The notes: generated by a model from the letters alone, not told the origin. 64,000 nt of DNA from Mycolicibacterium aurum (GCA_900078775.1 LT549889.1:2852001-2916000), one strand, 5' to 3'; positions 1-7,626 are shown, counted from the stretch's first letter. Program-made: numbers and translations.

Positions 1-8
1 TTGCGCAT
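1..8 (-). CDS. Start codon of a gene that leaves the window (probably sulfate-binding protein SubI)
   Basis: Only the first eight bases are visible. On the minus strand an ATG (bases 8-6) follows a good Shine-Dalgarno GGAAAGG (bases 21-15) by six bases. Nothing of the protein can be read. The neighbouring trehalase and small membrane gene match the M. tuberculosis Rv2401A-Rv2402 side of the sulfate-transport operon subI-cysT-cysW-cysA, so SubI is the expected product. That identity is inference from synteny and from the polycysteine attenuator upstream. Confidence 0.45.
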
Positions 9-78
9 TGATGGCCTTTCCGGGCGGATGACGGGGACAGGGCACCCGCGCGTACGGAAAGGAGACGGATCAATGCGC
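3..78 (-). promoter_or_regulatory. RBS-sequestering hairpin of a cysteine attenuator
   Basis: Two pairs of perfect inverted arms nest: bases 3-12 with 69-78 (gcgcattgat / atcaatgcgc), and 15-22 with 55-62 (cctttccg / cggaaagg). In minus-strand RNA the first arm holds the start codon of the departing gene and the second holds its Shine-Dalgarno, so folding would hide both. The 47 bases between the short ORF stop (126) and this hairpin could host the alternative fold. This matches the logic of mycobacterial polycysteine attenuators, where ribosome pausing at Cys codons frees the downstream RBS. Confidence 0.7.
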
Positions 79-125
79 GACGCTGGATAAGCCGCTACCG
101 ACGCCAAACCGCAGACGGGTATGGG

Positions 126-215
126 TCAGCGACAACAACAGACATCAGCGACAGCGGAAAAACCCACGGCAATGAGAGCCAAGACATGGCTCTGGGTGCC
201 GGTCGCTGCGCGCAT
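126..215 (-). CDS. Leaderless polycysteine short ORF (cysteine-responsive leader peptide, 29 aa)
   Basis: A 29-codon ORF begins with MRAATG and ends VCCCR-stop: three consecutive TGT codons (bases 140-132), then Arg and TGA. A TACTCT -10 box ends eight bases before the ATG, so the transcript should start at the ATG (leaderless). Downstream lies the RBS-sequestering hairpin at 3-78. Polycysteine leaderless short ORFs upstream of sulfur-assimilation operons are known in mycobacteria as cysteine-responsive attenuators: cysteine starvation stalls the ribosome at the Cys codons and raises expression of the following operon. Product function as a peptide is unlikely; the act of translation matters. 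Confidence 0.78.
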   Translation of the reverse strand: MRAATGTQSHVLALIAVGFSAVADVCCCR

Positions 216-222
216 GGGGCGA

Positions 223-228
223 AGAGTA
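223..228 (-). promoter_or_regulatory. -10 box of the polycysteine leader transcript
   Basis: TACTCT on the minus strand fits the mycobacterial TANNNT -10 consensus and lies 8 bases from the leader-peptide ATG, the spacing expected if transcription starts at the A of the start codon. No clear -35 element was recognised, which is common for mycobacterial SigA promoters. Confidence 0.6.
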
Positions 229-272
229 CCAGAATTGACTCACGCCACCCGTCGGGGTCAAACGTCGCTGTG

Positions 273-359
273 CTAGCGGGTCAGCAACCACATGACGATG
301 ACGAGCGCCAACAGTGCGACCAACGCCAGCGTCACCCGTGACCGCGGCATCTGGTTCAC
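273..359 (-). CDS. Tiny single-pass membrane peptide (28 aa)
   Basis: From a GTG start that overlaps the stop of the upstream gene (GTGA, bases 359-356) this encodes 28 residues: a short basic N-terminus, one hydrophobic helix (about residues 9-26, TLALVALLALVIVMWLL) and a final Thr-Arg. It is too short for ordinary gene calling. Support comes from the translational coupling to the 67-aa membrane protein and from the clean transmembrane pattern. Function unknown; it could be an accessory subunit of its partner. Confidence 0.5.
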   Translation of the reverse strand: MNQMPRSRVTLALVALLALVIVMWLLTR

Positions 360-559
360 GACGGCTCCTCTTCCTGGTGTGAGCCCCGGCGCACCAGCCG
401 GATGCCGTTCCCGAGGGCCCCGTCGAGGACCACGGCGATCCCCCAGGCCAACAACAGCACGACAGGCATCACGATTGCGGTTTGGGCGACGAAGCCGAGC
501 CCGGACAGCCACAGCTCAACACCGTCCCACCAGCTCAGGAATTCGTCCACCGAACCCAC
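356..559 (-). CDS. Small membrane protein (67 aa), possible Rv2401A homolog
   Basis: A 67-residue protein with a Trp-rich amphipathic N-terminal segment (SWWDGVELWLSG), one strong membrane segment (about residues 28-48, TAIVMPVVLLLAWGIAVVL) and a basic/acidic C-terminal tail ending HQEEEPS. M. tuberculosis carries a 66-aa predicted membrane protein, Rv2401A, at the same place beside the trehalase; equivalence rests on position and size. It is transcribed away from the FAD monooxygenase with only 35 bp between the starts, so both probably use overlapping promoters. No function is known. Confidence 0.6.
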   Translation of the reverse strand: MGSVDEFLSWWDGVELWLSGLGFVAQTAIVMPVVLLLAWGIAVVLDGALGNGIRLVRRGSHQEEEPS

Positions 560-594
560 AGTAGTGCGCCAGGGATCGGTGCCAACATGGAGCC

Positions 595-1863
595 ATGCCG
601 ACAGGTTCCGAGCCGGAGCGTGCGACCGGATGCATCATCTCCGGTGGCGGACCCGCCGGGATGATGCTCGGACTGTTACTGGCCCGGGCCGGGGTGCACG
701 TCACCGTGCTGGAGAAGCACCCCGACTTCCTGCGGGACTTCCGCGGGGACACCGTGCACGCCAGCACGCTGACGCTGCTCGACGAACTCGAGCTCGGTGC
801 GAGCTTCGCCGCGCTGCCGCACCGGATGATCGATTCGGTGCGGCTGTCGGTGCGCGGGGCCCCGGTGCAGATGGATCTGAGCCGGCTGCCGGGTGCCCAT
901 CAGCACATCGCGCTGGTCCCGCAGTGGGATTTCCTGGAACTGCTGGCCCGGGCCGCCGAGCAGGAGCCGACGTTCACCCTGCTGCGCAGCAGCGAGGTGC
1001 TCGAACCGCTGCGCGACGGCCGGTCGGTCACCGGGGTGCGCTATCGCGACGCCGACGGCGCGGTACACCGGTTGTACGCCCCGCTGACCGTCGCCTGCGA
1101 CGGCCGCGCCTCCACCCTGCGTGAGGCGATGACTTCAGGACGCAAGACGTTGGCGCCCAAGAGTTTCGGCGCGCCGATGGACGTCTGGTGGTTCCGGCTG
1201 CCGCGCGGCGAGGACGATCCGGCCGGGCTGGCCGGCGCGATCGGCTCCGGCCACGTGGTCGCCATGATCGACCGCGGCGACTACTACCAGTGCGCGTTCG
1301 TCATCCCCAAAGGGTCCGACCGCGAACTGCGCTCCGAGGGCATCGAATCGCTGCACCGGCGCGTCACCGCAGTGGTGCCCTGGGTGGCCGACCGGATCGC
1401 CACCGTCACCTCGTTCGACGAGGTGAAACTGCTGGACGTGCAGTTGAATCGGTTACCGCGCTGGTATGAGGACGGGTTGCTGTGCATCGGGGACGCCGCG
1501 CACGCCATGTCCCCGGTGGGCGGGGTGGGCATCAACCTGGCGGTGGCCGACGCGGTGGCCACCGCGCGCCTGCTCGCCGGCCCGCTGCTCGCCGGGGCGG
1601 TGACCACCGCGCACCTGCGGCGGGTGCAGATCCGTCGACTGCTGCCCACCGTCGTGGTGCAGGGCGTGCAGAAGCAGGTGCACAACCGGGTGATCGCCGT
1701 CGCAGTCTCGTCCGACGCGCCCGCCGACCCGCCGGCCGCCGTCCGGTTGGTCGGCCGGATCCCGCTGCTGCGCAGGATCATCGCCTACGGCATCGCGATC
1801 GGACCGTTACCCGAGCATGCACCCGCTTTCGCGCGGCGCACCCGCCAGGGCGCGCGCGACTAG
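595..1863 (+). CDS. FAD-dependent monooxygenase, PheA/TfdB (PHBH-like) family
   Basis: A 422-aa flavoprotein hydroxylase. The N-terminal dinucleotide fold has GGGPAG near residues 17-22 and an acidic VLEK end of the second strand. The DG motif CDGRAS sits near residue 167 and the second FAD motif GDAAHAMSPVGGVGINLAVADA near 297-318. This is the group A single-component pattern, in which NAD(P)H reduces FAD and a C4a-hydroperoxide hydroxylates an aromatic or similar substrate. Substrate cannot be read from sequence. Length is normal and the reading frame is intact. The trehalase starts 21 bp downstream, so cotranscription is possible but no functional link is evident. Confidence 0.85.
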   Translation: MPTGSEPERATGCIISGGGPAGMMLGLLLARAGVHVTVLEKHPDFLRDFRGDTVHASTLTLLDELELGASFAALPHRMIDSVRLSVRGAPVQMDLSRLPGAHQHIALVPQWDFLELLARAAEQEPTFTLLRSSEVLEPLRDGRSVTGVRYRDADGAVHRLYAPLTVACDGRASTLREAMTSGRKTLAPKSFGAPMDVWWFRLPRGEDDPAGLAGAIGSGHVVAMIDRGDYYQCAFVIPKGSDRELRSEGIESLHRRVTAVVPWVADRIATVTSFDEVKLLDVQLNRLPRWYEDGLLCIGDAAHAMSPVGGVGINLAVADAVATARLLAGPLLAGAVTTAHLRRVQIRRLLPTVVVQGVQKQVHNRVIAVAVSSDAPADPPAAVRLVGRIPLLRRIIAYGIAIGPLPEHAPAFARRTRQGARD

Positions 1864-1884
1864 ACGCCGACTGATTCTGCACCC

Positions 1885-3885
1885 ATGATGGGCGACATGG
1901 TTTTGGAGCACAGCGAGCAAAGTTCGACGCCGACCCCGTTCACGGCGACGGCTCCCATCGCCTACGCCGGTTCCGGAGCCGCACGAAACCCGTTCCCGCC
2001 CATCGCCGATTACGCGTTCCTCTCCGACTGCGAGAACACCTGCCTGGTGTCCTCGGCGGGTTCGGTCGAATGGCTGTGCGTGCCGCGACCGGATTCGCCG
2101 AGTGTGTTCGGCGCCATCCTCGATCGCGGGGCCGGCCATTTCCGGCTCAGCCCGTACGGCGTGTCGGTGCCCTCGGCGCGGCGCTATCTGCCCGGCAGCC
2201 TCATCATGGAGACCACCTGGCAGACCCACACCGGCTGGATGATCGTGCGCGACGCACTGGTGATGGGGCCCTGGCACGACACCGAGACCCGCTCGCGCAC
2301 CCACCGCCGCACCCCCACCGACTGGGATGCCGAACACATCCTGCTGCGCACCGTGCGGTGTGTGAGCGGGGTGGTGGAACTGGTGATGAGCTGCGAACCG
2401 AACTTCGACTACGGGCGCAGCCCGGCCACCTGGGAGTACTCCTCGGCCGCCTACGGTGAGGCGATCGCACGGGCCCGCACGGATCCCGAGGCCAATCCCA
2501 CGCTGCGGCTGACCACCAACCTGCGGATCGGCCTGGAGGGCCACGAGGCCCGGGCCCGGACCCGGCTCACCGAGGGCGACAAGGTGTTCGTGGCGCTGAG
2601 CTGGTCCAAACATCCCGCGCCGCAGAACTTCGAAGAAGCCGCGGACAAGATGTGGAAGACCAGTGAGTCGTGGCGGCAGTGGATCAACATCGGGGACTTC
2701 CCCGATCACCCGTGGCGGGCCTATCTGCAGCGCAGCGCGCTGACCCTGAAGGGTCTGGTCTATTCGCCGACCGGTGCACTGCTGGCGGCCAGCTCCACCT
2801 CTCTGCCGGAAACCCCTCAGGGCGAACGCAATTGGGACTATCGCTACTCGTGGATCCGCGACTCCACGTTCGCGCTGTGGGGCCTTTACACGCTGGGACT
2901 GGACCGTGAGGCCGACGACTTCTTCTCCTTCATCGCCGACGTGTCCGGGGCCACCAACGGGGAACGTCATCCGCTGCAGGTGATGTACGGCGTGGGCGGT
3001 GAGCGCAGCTTGGTCGAGGAGGAATTGCACCACCTGTCCGGTTACGACAACTCCCGGCCGGTGCGCATCGGCAACGGCGCGTACAACCAGATGCAGCACG
3101 ACATCTGGGGCACCATGCTGGATTCGGTGTACCTGCATGCGAAGTCGCGCGAGCAGATGCCCGAGGCGCTGTGGCCGATCCTGAAGAATCAGGTGGAGGA
3201 GGCCATCAAGCACTGGAAGGAGCCCGACCGGGGCATCTGGGAGGTGCGCGGCGAGCCGCAGCACTTCACCTCCTCCAAGATCATGTGCTGGGTGGCGTTG
3301 GACCGCGGTTCCAAACTGGCCGAGCTGCAGGGCGAGAAGTCCTACGCCCAGCAGTGGCGCGAGATCGCCGAGGAGATCAAGGCCGACGTGCTGGAGCACG
3401 GGGTGGACTCCCGCGGGGTGCTGACCCAGCGCTACGGGGACGACGCACTGGATGCCTCTCTGCTGCTGGCGATCCTGACCCGGTTCCTGCCGGCCGACGA
3501 CTACCGGGTGCGGGCCACCGTGATGGCGATCGCCGAGGAGCTCACCGAGGACGGCCTGGTGCTGCGGTACCGAGTCGAGGAGACCGACGACGGCCTGTCC
3601 GGTGAGGAGGGCACCTTCACCATCTGTTCGTTCTGGCTGGTGTCCGCACTGGTCGAGATCGGTGAGGTGGCCAAGGCCAAGCGACTGTGCGAGCGGCTGC
3701 TGTCCTTCGCCAGCCCGCTGCATCTCTACGCCGAGGAGATCGAGCCGCGGACCGGGCGGCACCTGGGCAACTTCCCGCAGGCGTTCACCCACCTGGCGTT
3801 GATCAACGCGGTGGTGCACGTCATCCGCGCCGAGGAGGAGGCCGACAGCACCGGCACGTTCCAGCCGGCCAACGCGCCGACCTGA
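1885..3885 (+). CDS. Trehalase, glycoside hydrolase family 15
   Basis: A 666-aa GH15 protein, ortholog by order and length of the mycobacterial trehalase Rv2402, which hydrolyses trehalose to two glucose molecules and is unusual in needing phosphate and magnesium. The family fold is an N-terminal beta-sandwich followed by an (alpha/alpha)6 barrel. The substrate-site block WDYRYSWIRDSTFALWGL is near residues 314-331 and the second catalytic Glu lies in GEEGTFTICSFW near 572-583. ATG codons at 1885, 1888 and 1897 compete; the first is given. The protein lacks a signal peptide and is presumed cytoplasmic, where it recycles trehalose released from the cell envelope cycle. Confidence 0.9.
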   Translation: MMGDMVLEHSEQSSTPTPFTATAPIAYAGSGAARNPFPPIADYAFLSDCENTCLVSSAGSVEWLCVPRPDSPSVFGAILDRGAGHFRLSPYGVSVPSARRYLPGSLIMETTWQTHTGWMIVRDALVMGPWHDTETRSRTHRRTPTDWDAEHILLRTVRCVSGVVELVMSCEPNFDYGRSPATWEYSSAAYGEAIARARTDPEANPTLRLTTNLRIGLEGHEARARTRLTEGDKVFVALSWSKHPAPQNFEEAADKMWKTSESWRQWINIGDFPDHPWRAYLQRSALTLKGLVYSPTGALLAASSTSLPETPQGERNWDYRYSWIRDSTFALWGLYTLGLDREADDFFSFIADVSGATNGERHPLQVMYGVGGERSLVEEELHHLSGYDNSRPVRIGNGAYNQMQHDIWGTMLDSVYLHAKSREQMPEALWPILKNQVEEAIKHWKEPDRGIWEVRGEPQHFTSSKIMCWVALDRGSKLAELQGEKSYAQQWREIAEEIKADVLEHGVDSRGVLTQRYGDDALDASLLLAILTRFLPADDYRVRATVMAIAEELTEDGLVLRYRVEETDDGLSGEEGTFTICSFWLVSALVEIGEVAKAKRLCERLLSFASPLHLYAEEIEPRTGRHLGNFPQAFTHLALINAVVHVIRAEEEADSTGTFQPANAPT

Positions 3886-3971
3886 TCCGGCGGACCCGGC
3901 CCCTGCGGAGTTTTGCTCACCGGGTGCGCAAAACCCTGGGCAGAATCGCCCGGGCCGGTCACTATGGGGGC

Positions 3972-4181
3972 ATGACGCACGCACCCCAACCGCGACCGGA
4001 AGCCGATCTCACGGCGAGGTTGCGCGGGTGCTGCCAGCGCACCGAGTTCGACATGCTGCTCACGGTGGTCAACCGGACCGGGGCCCGTGCCACCGGCCGC
4101 ACCAACAGCTACCCCGCCAACCGCGGCACGTCGACGAACTGGGGCGCCCTGTTCACCCAGGACCAGCCGGTCTCGGTCTGA
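3972..4181 (+). CDS. Small hypothetical protein (69 aa)
   Basis: An ATG-initiated 69-aa ORF rich in Thr, Arg and Asn with a CC pair at residues 19-20 and no recognised domain or membrane segment. Its third codon positions are almost entirely G or C, which resembles real genes here and not random reading. A run of five G ends just before the ATG but gives poor ribosome-binding spacing. Upstream 3910-3934 forms a 7-bp hairpin (gttttgc / gcaaaac) without a T tract. I do not recognise the family. Confidence 0.45.
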   Translation: MTHAPQPRPEADLTARLRGCCQRTEFDMLLTVVNRTGARATGRTNSYPANRGTSTNWGALFTQDQPVSV

Positions 4182-4182
4182 G

Positions 4183-4230
4183 TCACCGCTTCCTGGCCGA
4201 CAGCCAGGCCTGGCCTGCGCCTTCCTCGAC
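4183..4230 (-). pseudogene. Stranded 3' tail of a methyltransferase gene
   Basis: On the minus strand these bases encode VEEGAGQAWLSARKR then TGA. The intact methyltransferase at 7081-7626 ends AAGEGAGQAWLLARRR then TGA. The core ccaggcctggcctgcgcc at 4204-4221 matches 7102-7119 in 17 of 18 bases, each 21 bases from its stop codon and in the same frame. Upstream similarity fades and an in-frame stop follows within about 20 codons, so this is a fragment. It sits on the far side of the HNH gene and the IS, as if the 3' end had been displaced or duplicated by insertion. Confidence 0.6.
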
Positions 4231-4298
4231 CCGGCGCTCAATGCGGCGGCGAGCGGCATTCGCGGTGACGGGTTAGGCATCACCCGTCACCCACACGC

Positions 4299-5693
4299 TC
4301 AGAACGGCGGAGGATTGGCCTCGTAGTGCGCGCGGTTGAGCGCGCGCTCGTAGGCTATTCGGTAGGCCCGGTTCTGAGCGCGGGTGCGGGCGCGCTTGGG
4401 AGCGGCGAGTTCTCGGTGCGGGCTCGGCGGTGGTGCCGATTTCAGTAGGAGCGTCGCCTTCGGGATATCCAGCTGCGGGAAGAACAGATTGCCGTCCGGC
4501 TTGGTGGTGTACACCCGACCGTTGGGGGCAGTGATCGTAATCGTGCCATCCGCGTTCTGCCGATCGCGCCAACCACCCGGTCCGCAGTGAAACGTCTTGA
4601 TCAAGTGATGGATTCGGCAATACAACTTGGTGTTCGACGGATGCGTCGGGCCGTAGGGCCACGGTGTGGTGTGGTCGATATCGCAGCGCTGCGCGGGCAC
4701 GGTGCAACCGGGCCAGCGGCAGGTCAGATCCCGGCATGCGACGAATTCGGCGAGCTTGCGGGATGGCTGGTAGCCACGCTCGGCGCCCAGTTCGGCCGCC
4801 GCAGGTACCGGCCGAACCTCGGCCTGCGGGACCATCTTGCGGACCTGCTCGGCAGGGATCGGGCCATACCCGGGAAGTAGCGCCGGACGATCCGAGCGGC
4901 CCTCGATCGTGTCCCGGTCACCATGCAGGTGAATGACGATGTTGCCGGTGGGCGCCTCGGTACCGGCGGCGGGGCAGTCCGCGTTACCGCACTCGCAGGG
5001 CAGCACGGTCGCACCCAAGGACGGCAGATCGATCGCGTCGGCACGCCGCTCATCAAGGGTGCGCGGGTCATCCGGGCACACGGTGCGGGACAGTTCATCG
5101 AGGCGCTGATCGAACACCGCGCCCTTGGCGGCATCGACGCGGCCGTAGATCTCCACCATCCCGTCGCCGATCGGTTCGATATGGATGCTGCGGGACCGGC
5201 GGGCCTTGCGGGCTCGGCGCACGGCATCGGGGTCGACATCGATGACCATCCAGTCCACCAACTCGCAGATCCGCTCGTCAGAGCGGGTATTCCACGACGG
5301 TGCCGCGGCCGCCAGTTGGGTGTCGATGACCGACATGATGTCGGGGTCGGTGATCAGGGCGGTGCGGTGCAGGATGACCCGCAGTACCCGCAGATCCACG
5401 CCGCCCTGGGAAAAGATCTCCGCGAACCTCGGCAGCCGGGTGATCAGATCACGACCCTGGGTGATGAGGGTGCAGGCCCGGCCGCGGCTGATCCCCAGTT
5501 CGGCTCCCAGTTCGGCAGCGGCCAGTTCCCAGTCATCGACGATGAGATCCTCGAAGGCGTGACCCAGCTCGGCCATCCGGGCCAGAGCGAACCGGCCCGC
5601 TTCCAGGATCTTGGCGGCCACCGCCCGACGTTCGGAGCGCAGCTGATCGCGCGCAGCATCGAGGTGGGAGGCGACACCCCGGCTCTCGAACAC
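4299..5693 (-). CDS. DUF222 / HNH endonuclease domain protein (REP13E12-type)
   Basis: From a GTG at 5693 this gives 464 aa, the usual size of the mycobacterial 13E12 repeat family. The N-terminal two thirds are the helical DUF222 region. Near residues 320-370 is a Cys-rich HNH motif: CRWPGC, CDIDHTTPW, CRIHH, with the His and Asn residues expected for a beta-beta-alpha-metal nuclease. The C-terminus is basic. These genes occur in many copies in actinobacteria and serve as phage or repeat integration targets; their exact activity is unproven. The frame is open further upstream, but that part is antisense to the transposase and lies in the IS, so the IS has probably replaced the native upstream region. 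Confidence 0.8.
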   Translation of the reverse strand: MFESRGVASHLDAARDQLRSERRAVAAKILEAGRFALARMAELGHAFEDLIVDDWELAAAELGAELGISRGRACTLITQGRDLITRLPRFAEIFSQGGVDLRVLRVILHRTALITDPDIMSVIDTQLAAAAPSWNTRSDERICELVDWMVIDVDPDAVRRARKARRSRSIHIEPIGDGMVEIYGRVDAAKGAVFDQRLDELSRTVCPDDPRTLDERRADAIDLPSLGATVLPCECGNADCPAAGTEAPTGNIVIHLHGDRDTIEGRSDRPALLPGYGPIPAEQVRKMVPQAEVRPVPAAAELGAERGYQPSRKLAEFVACRDLTCRWPGCTVPAQRCDIDHTTPWPYGPTHPSNTKLYCRIHHLIKTFHCGPGGWRDRQNADGTITITAPNGRVYTTKPDGNLFFPQLDIPKATLLLKSAPPPSPHRELAAPKRARTRAQNRAYRIAYERALNRAHYEANPPPF

Positions 5694-5724
5694 GTGTTCT
5701 ATTATGCCACCCGGGTACGACCGC

Positions 5725-5788
5725 GTTGACTCACCAAAAATGCGCGCGAACGGGGGATTCGTTGCCTCATTGAAAATGCGCGCGTAAG
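5725..5788 (+). repeat. Left end: two tandem copies of the IS inverted repeat
   Basis: Copy one (5725-5752) starts gttgactcaccaaaaatgcg and copy two (5761-5788) starts gttgcctcattgaaaatgcg; both continue cgcg. The start-to-start distance is 36 bp. The inner copy ends just before the transposase start codon, so bound transposase could also repress its own gene. Confidence 0.75.
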
Positions 5789-5796
5789 CCCGATTG

Positions 5797-7029
5797 ATGG
5801 GGTTGACGTTGGCCGAGCGCAAAGCCGTGGCGGAGACGATCGCGGTCCGGTACATCCTGGCGAGCAAGCGGGATAAGAGCCGGATTCTGGACGAGTTGTG
5901 CGCCACGACGGGGTGGCATCGCAACCATGCCCGCAAGGCGCTGAAATCGGCGTTGGCGCCCAAGATCGTGACTCCACGCAGTCCGCGGCCGGTGACCTAC
6001 GGCGAGGATGTCATCGCCGCTCTGGTGCTGTGCTGGACGGTGCTGGGGATGCCAGCCGGGAAACGGCTGGCGCCGATGCTTGGTGAACTGGTCGCGGTGT
6101 TGCGCCACTTCGGGGAGCTGACCATCGACGAGGACACCGCCGAACTATTGGTATCGATGTCAGCGGCCACCATCGATCGCCGACTAGCTCCAGAACGGGC
6201 CAAACGCCAACTCAGGGGACGTTGCGGTACGAAGCCGGGATCGCTGCTCAAAAGTCAGATCCCGGTGCGCACCTGGGCCGAGTGGGACGATGCGGTGCCC
6301 GGCTTCGTGGAGATCGACACGGTCTTCCACGACGGTGGCATCCGGGGCGGAGGCCATGCGTTCACGCTGACGGTCACCGATATCGCCACGGGCTGGACCG
6401 AGAACCGCTCCGTGCCCGACAGGAACGCCAAATGTGTGCTCGCCGCGCTCAACGAGATCGCCCGCATGATGCCGTTTCCGATCTTGGGTGTGGATTCCGA
6501 CAACGGGTCGGAGTTCATCAACGAGGACTTGTTCGCCTGGTGCCAAGGACGCCAGATCACCTTCACCAGGTCGCGGCTGGGCAACAAGAACGACGGTTGC
6601 CACGTGGAGCAGAAGAACTGGTCAGTGGTACGCACCGTGGTGGGCTACTACCGCTATGACACCGCTTCAGAACTGTTGTTACTCAACGAGATCTGGCGAC
6701 TGCAATCCATGCTGACCAACTATTTCTACCCGCAGCAGAAACTCATATCGAAGGTCCGCAGAGGCGCCAAAGTATCCAAGAAACACGACAAAGCCACCAC
6801 CCCTTTCCATCGCGCGATCGATCACCCCACCATGACCGTGCAACGCATCGTGTCGTTAACCCGAGCTCACTCGCTGATCAATCCCGCCGCCACCCAGCGC
6901 CAAGTCCAAGCACTGACCACCCGACTGTTCACCCTTGCCATCGCCAAGGCCGGCCCCACCGCCCAGCCTCAAATCACCAAGCGCGCACGAGTACGTGAGG
7001 CAACGAAGACCCCTACGCGCGCATCTTGA
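5797..7029 (+). CDS. IS transposase, DD(35)E integrase-core (rve) type
   Basis: A 410-aa protein from ATG 5797 (a TTG at 5794 is the alternative). An N-terminal helix-turn-helix region with a TGWHRNHARKAL motif near residues 38-49 would bind the terminal repeats. The retroviral-integrase core carries Asp174 (EIDTVFHDG), Asp235 (DSDNGSEF) and Glu271 (CHVEQKN), giving the classic 35-residue D-to-E spacing. All three acidic residues are present, so the enzyme looks catalytically intact. The basic C-terminus (RARVREATKTPTRAS) is encoded across the right-end repeats. The start codon is nine bases inside the inner left repeat. Confidence 0.85.
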   Translation: MGLTLAERKAVAETIAVRYILASKRDKSRILDELCATTGWHRNHARKALKSALAPKIVTPRSPRPVTYGEDVIAALVLCWTVLGMPAGKRLAPMLGELVAVLRHFGELTIDEDTAELLVSMSAATIDRRLAPERAKRQLRGRCGTKPGSLLKSQIPVRTWAEWDDAVPGFVEIDTVFHDGGIRGGGHAFTLTVTDIATGWTENRSVPDRNAKCVLAALNEIARMMPFPILGVDSDNGSEFINEDLFAWCQGRQITFTRSRLGNKNDGCHVEQKNWSVVRTVVGYYRYDTASELLLLNEIWRLQSMLTNYFYPQQKLISKVRRGAKVSKKHDKATTPFHRAIDHPTMTVQRIVSLTRAHSLINPAATQRQVQALTTRLFTLAIAKAGPTAQPQITKRARVREATKTPTRAS

Positions 7030-7040
7030 CATGAGGCAAC
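6981..7040 (-). repeat. Right end: two tandem copies of the IS inverted repeat
   Basis: Read on the minus strand, the outer copy (7040-7013) starts gttgcctcatgtcaagatgc and the inner copy (7004-6981) starts gttgcctcacgtactcgtgc. They are 36 bp apart, mirroring the left end. Both lie over the 3' end of the transposase gene. Confidence 0.75.
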
Positions 7041-7080
7041 AGGACGACAGGTCGATGCGCGCCGGGAACCCGGCCGCGGG

Positions 7081-7626
7081 TCACCGGCGGCGGGCAAGCA
7101 ACCAGGCCTGGCCCGCGCCCTCCCCCGCTGCCAGCTCATCGAGTTCCCCGAAGGCCGCATGCAATTCACCCGGCACTGCCCGGAACCTACCGGGTGTGGC
7201 GCCGACTTCACTGAGCACACAGATCGCCAACAGCCCGCCCGGTTTCAGCCGGGCAGCCATCTGCGGGTAGAGGGCGGGGTCCCGAAACTTGTGACACAGC
7301 ACCAGATCGGCCGACCGACTCGGCGGCAGTCCCGCATCGAGATCGACTACCTCGAAATCTACCGCGACACCGCGTGATTCGGCCAGATCGCGCGCCCGAC
7401 CGATCGCCACCGCGGAGACGTCGACGGCGTGCACATCGAGACCGCGCAGCGCCAGCCATACCGCGGCAGCACCTGTGCCACAGGCGATGTCCAGCGCGAT
7501 CCCGGTGCGCGGCAGCACTTCTGCGTGGTCCCGGAACACTGCCGGCAGTGCGGGCCCGGCCGCGACGTCGCCCTCGGCGTACGCCGCGTCCCAACGTATG
7601 CGGTCCTGTGCACTCACAGGACCCAC
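7081..7626 (-). CDS. Class I SAM-dependent methyltransferase
   Basis: A 181-aa small methyltransferase. Motif I (LDIACGTGAAAVWLA) is near residues 45-59, the acidic end of strand two (HAVDVS) near 65-70, and a post-motif region LKPGGLLAICVLSE near 127-140. The substrate is not predictable. The C-terminus (GAGQAWLLARRR) is the part duplicated at 4183-4230. A GTG three codons into the frame is an alternative start. The insertion sequence ends 40 bp from its stop codon. Confidence 0.8.
   Translation of the reverse strand: MGPVSAQDRIRWDAAYAEGDVAAGPALPAVFRDHAEVLPRTGIALDIACGTGAAAVWLALRGLDVHAVDVSAVAIGRARDLAESRGVAVDFEVVDLDAGLPPSRSADLVLCHKFRDPALYPQMAARLKPGGLLAICVLSEVGATPGRFRAVPGELHAAFGELDELAAGEGAGQAWLLARRR

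Larger units (their letters stand above)
5725..7040. mobile_element. Insertion sequence with doubled terminal inverted repeats, 1.3 kb
   Basis: One transposase gene is bounded by inverted repeats. At each end the repeat occurs twice, exactly 36 bp apart: left copies begin at 5725 and 5761, right copies end at 7004 and 7040. The shared core is gttgcctca...atgcgcgcg. The transposase TGA lies inside the outermost right copy. No convincing target duplication was found at either outer boundary; only short similarity is seen. The element separates the HNH gene from its upstream DNA and ends 40 bp before the methyltransferase stop. Family assignment (IS481-like, or an unclassified rve group such as IS1202-like) is uncertain. 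Confidence 0.75.

Noticed and set aside
95..187. 30-codon hydrophobic minus-strand ORF in the leader region
   Set aside because: It overlaps the polycysteine ORF in another frame, has no promoter or RBS, and lacks support beyond chance hydrophobicity.
1807..3984. 725-codon minus-strand ORF opposite trehalase
   Set aside because: Antisense shadow of the GH15 gene.
5694..5963. N-terminal extension of the HNH protein
   Set aside because: The frame is open but runs antisense to the transposase and through the IS terminal repeats; family length fits the GTG at 5693.
4183..7081. Integrated prophage
   Set aside because: No integrase, structural or replication genes; only the HNH gene and one IS.
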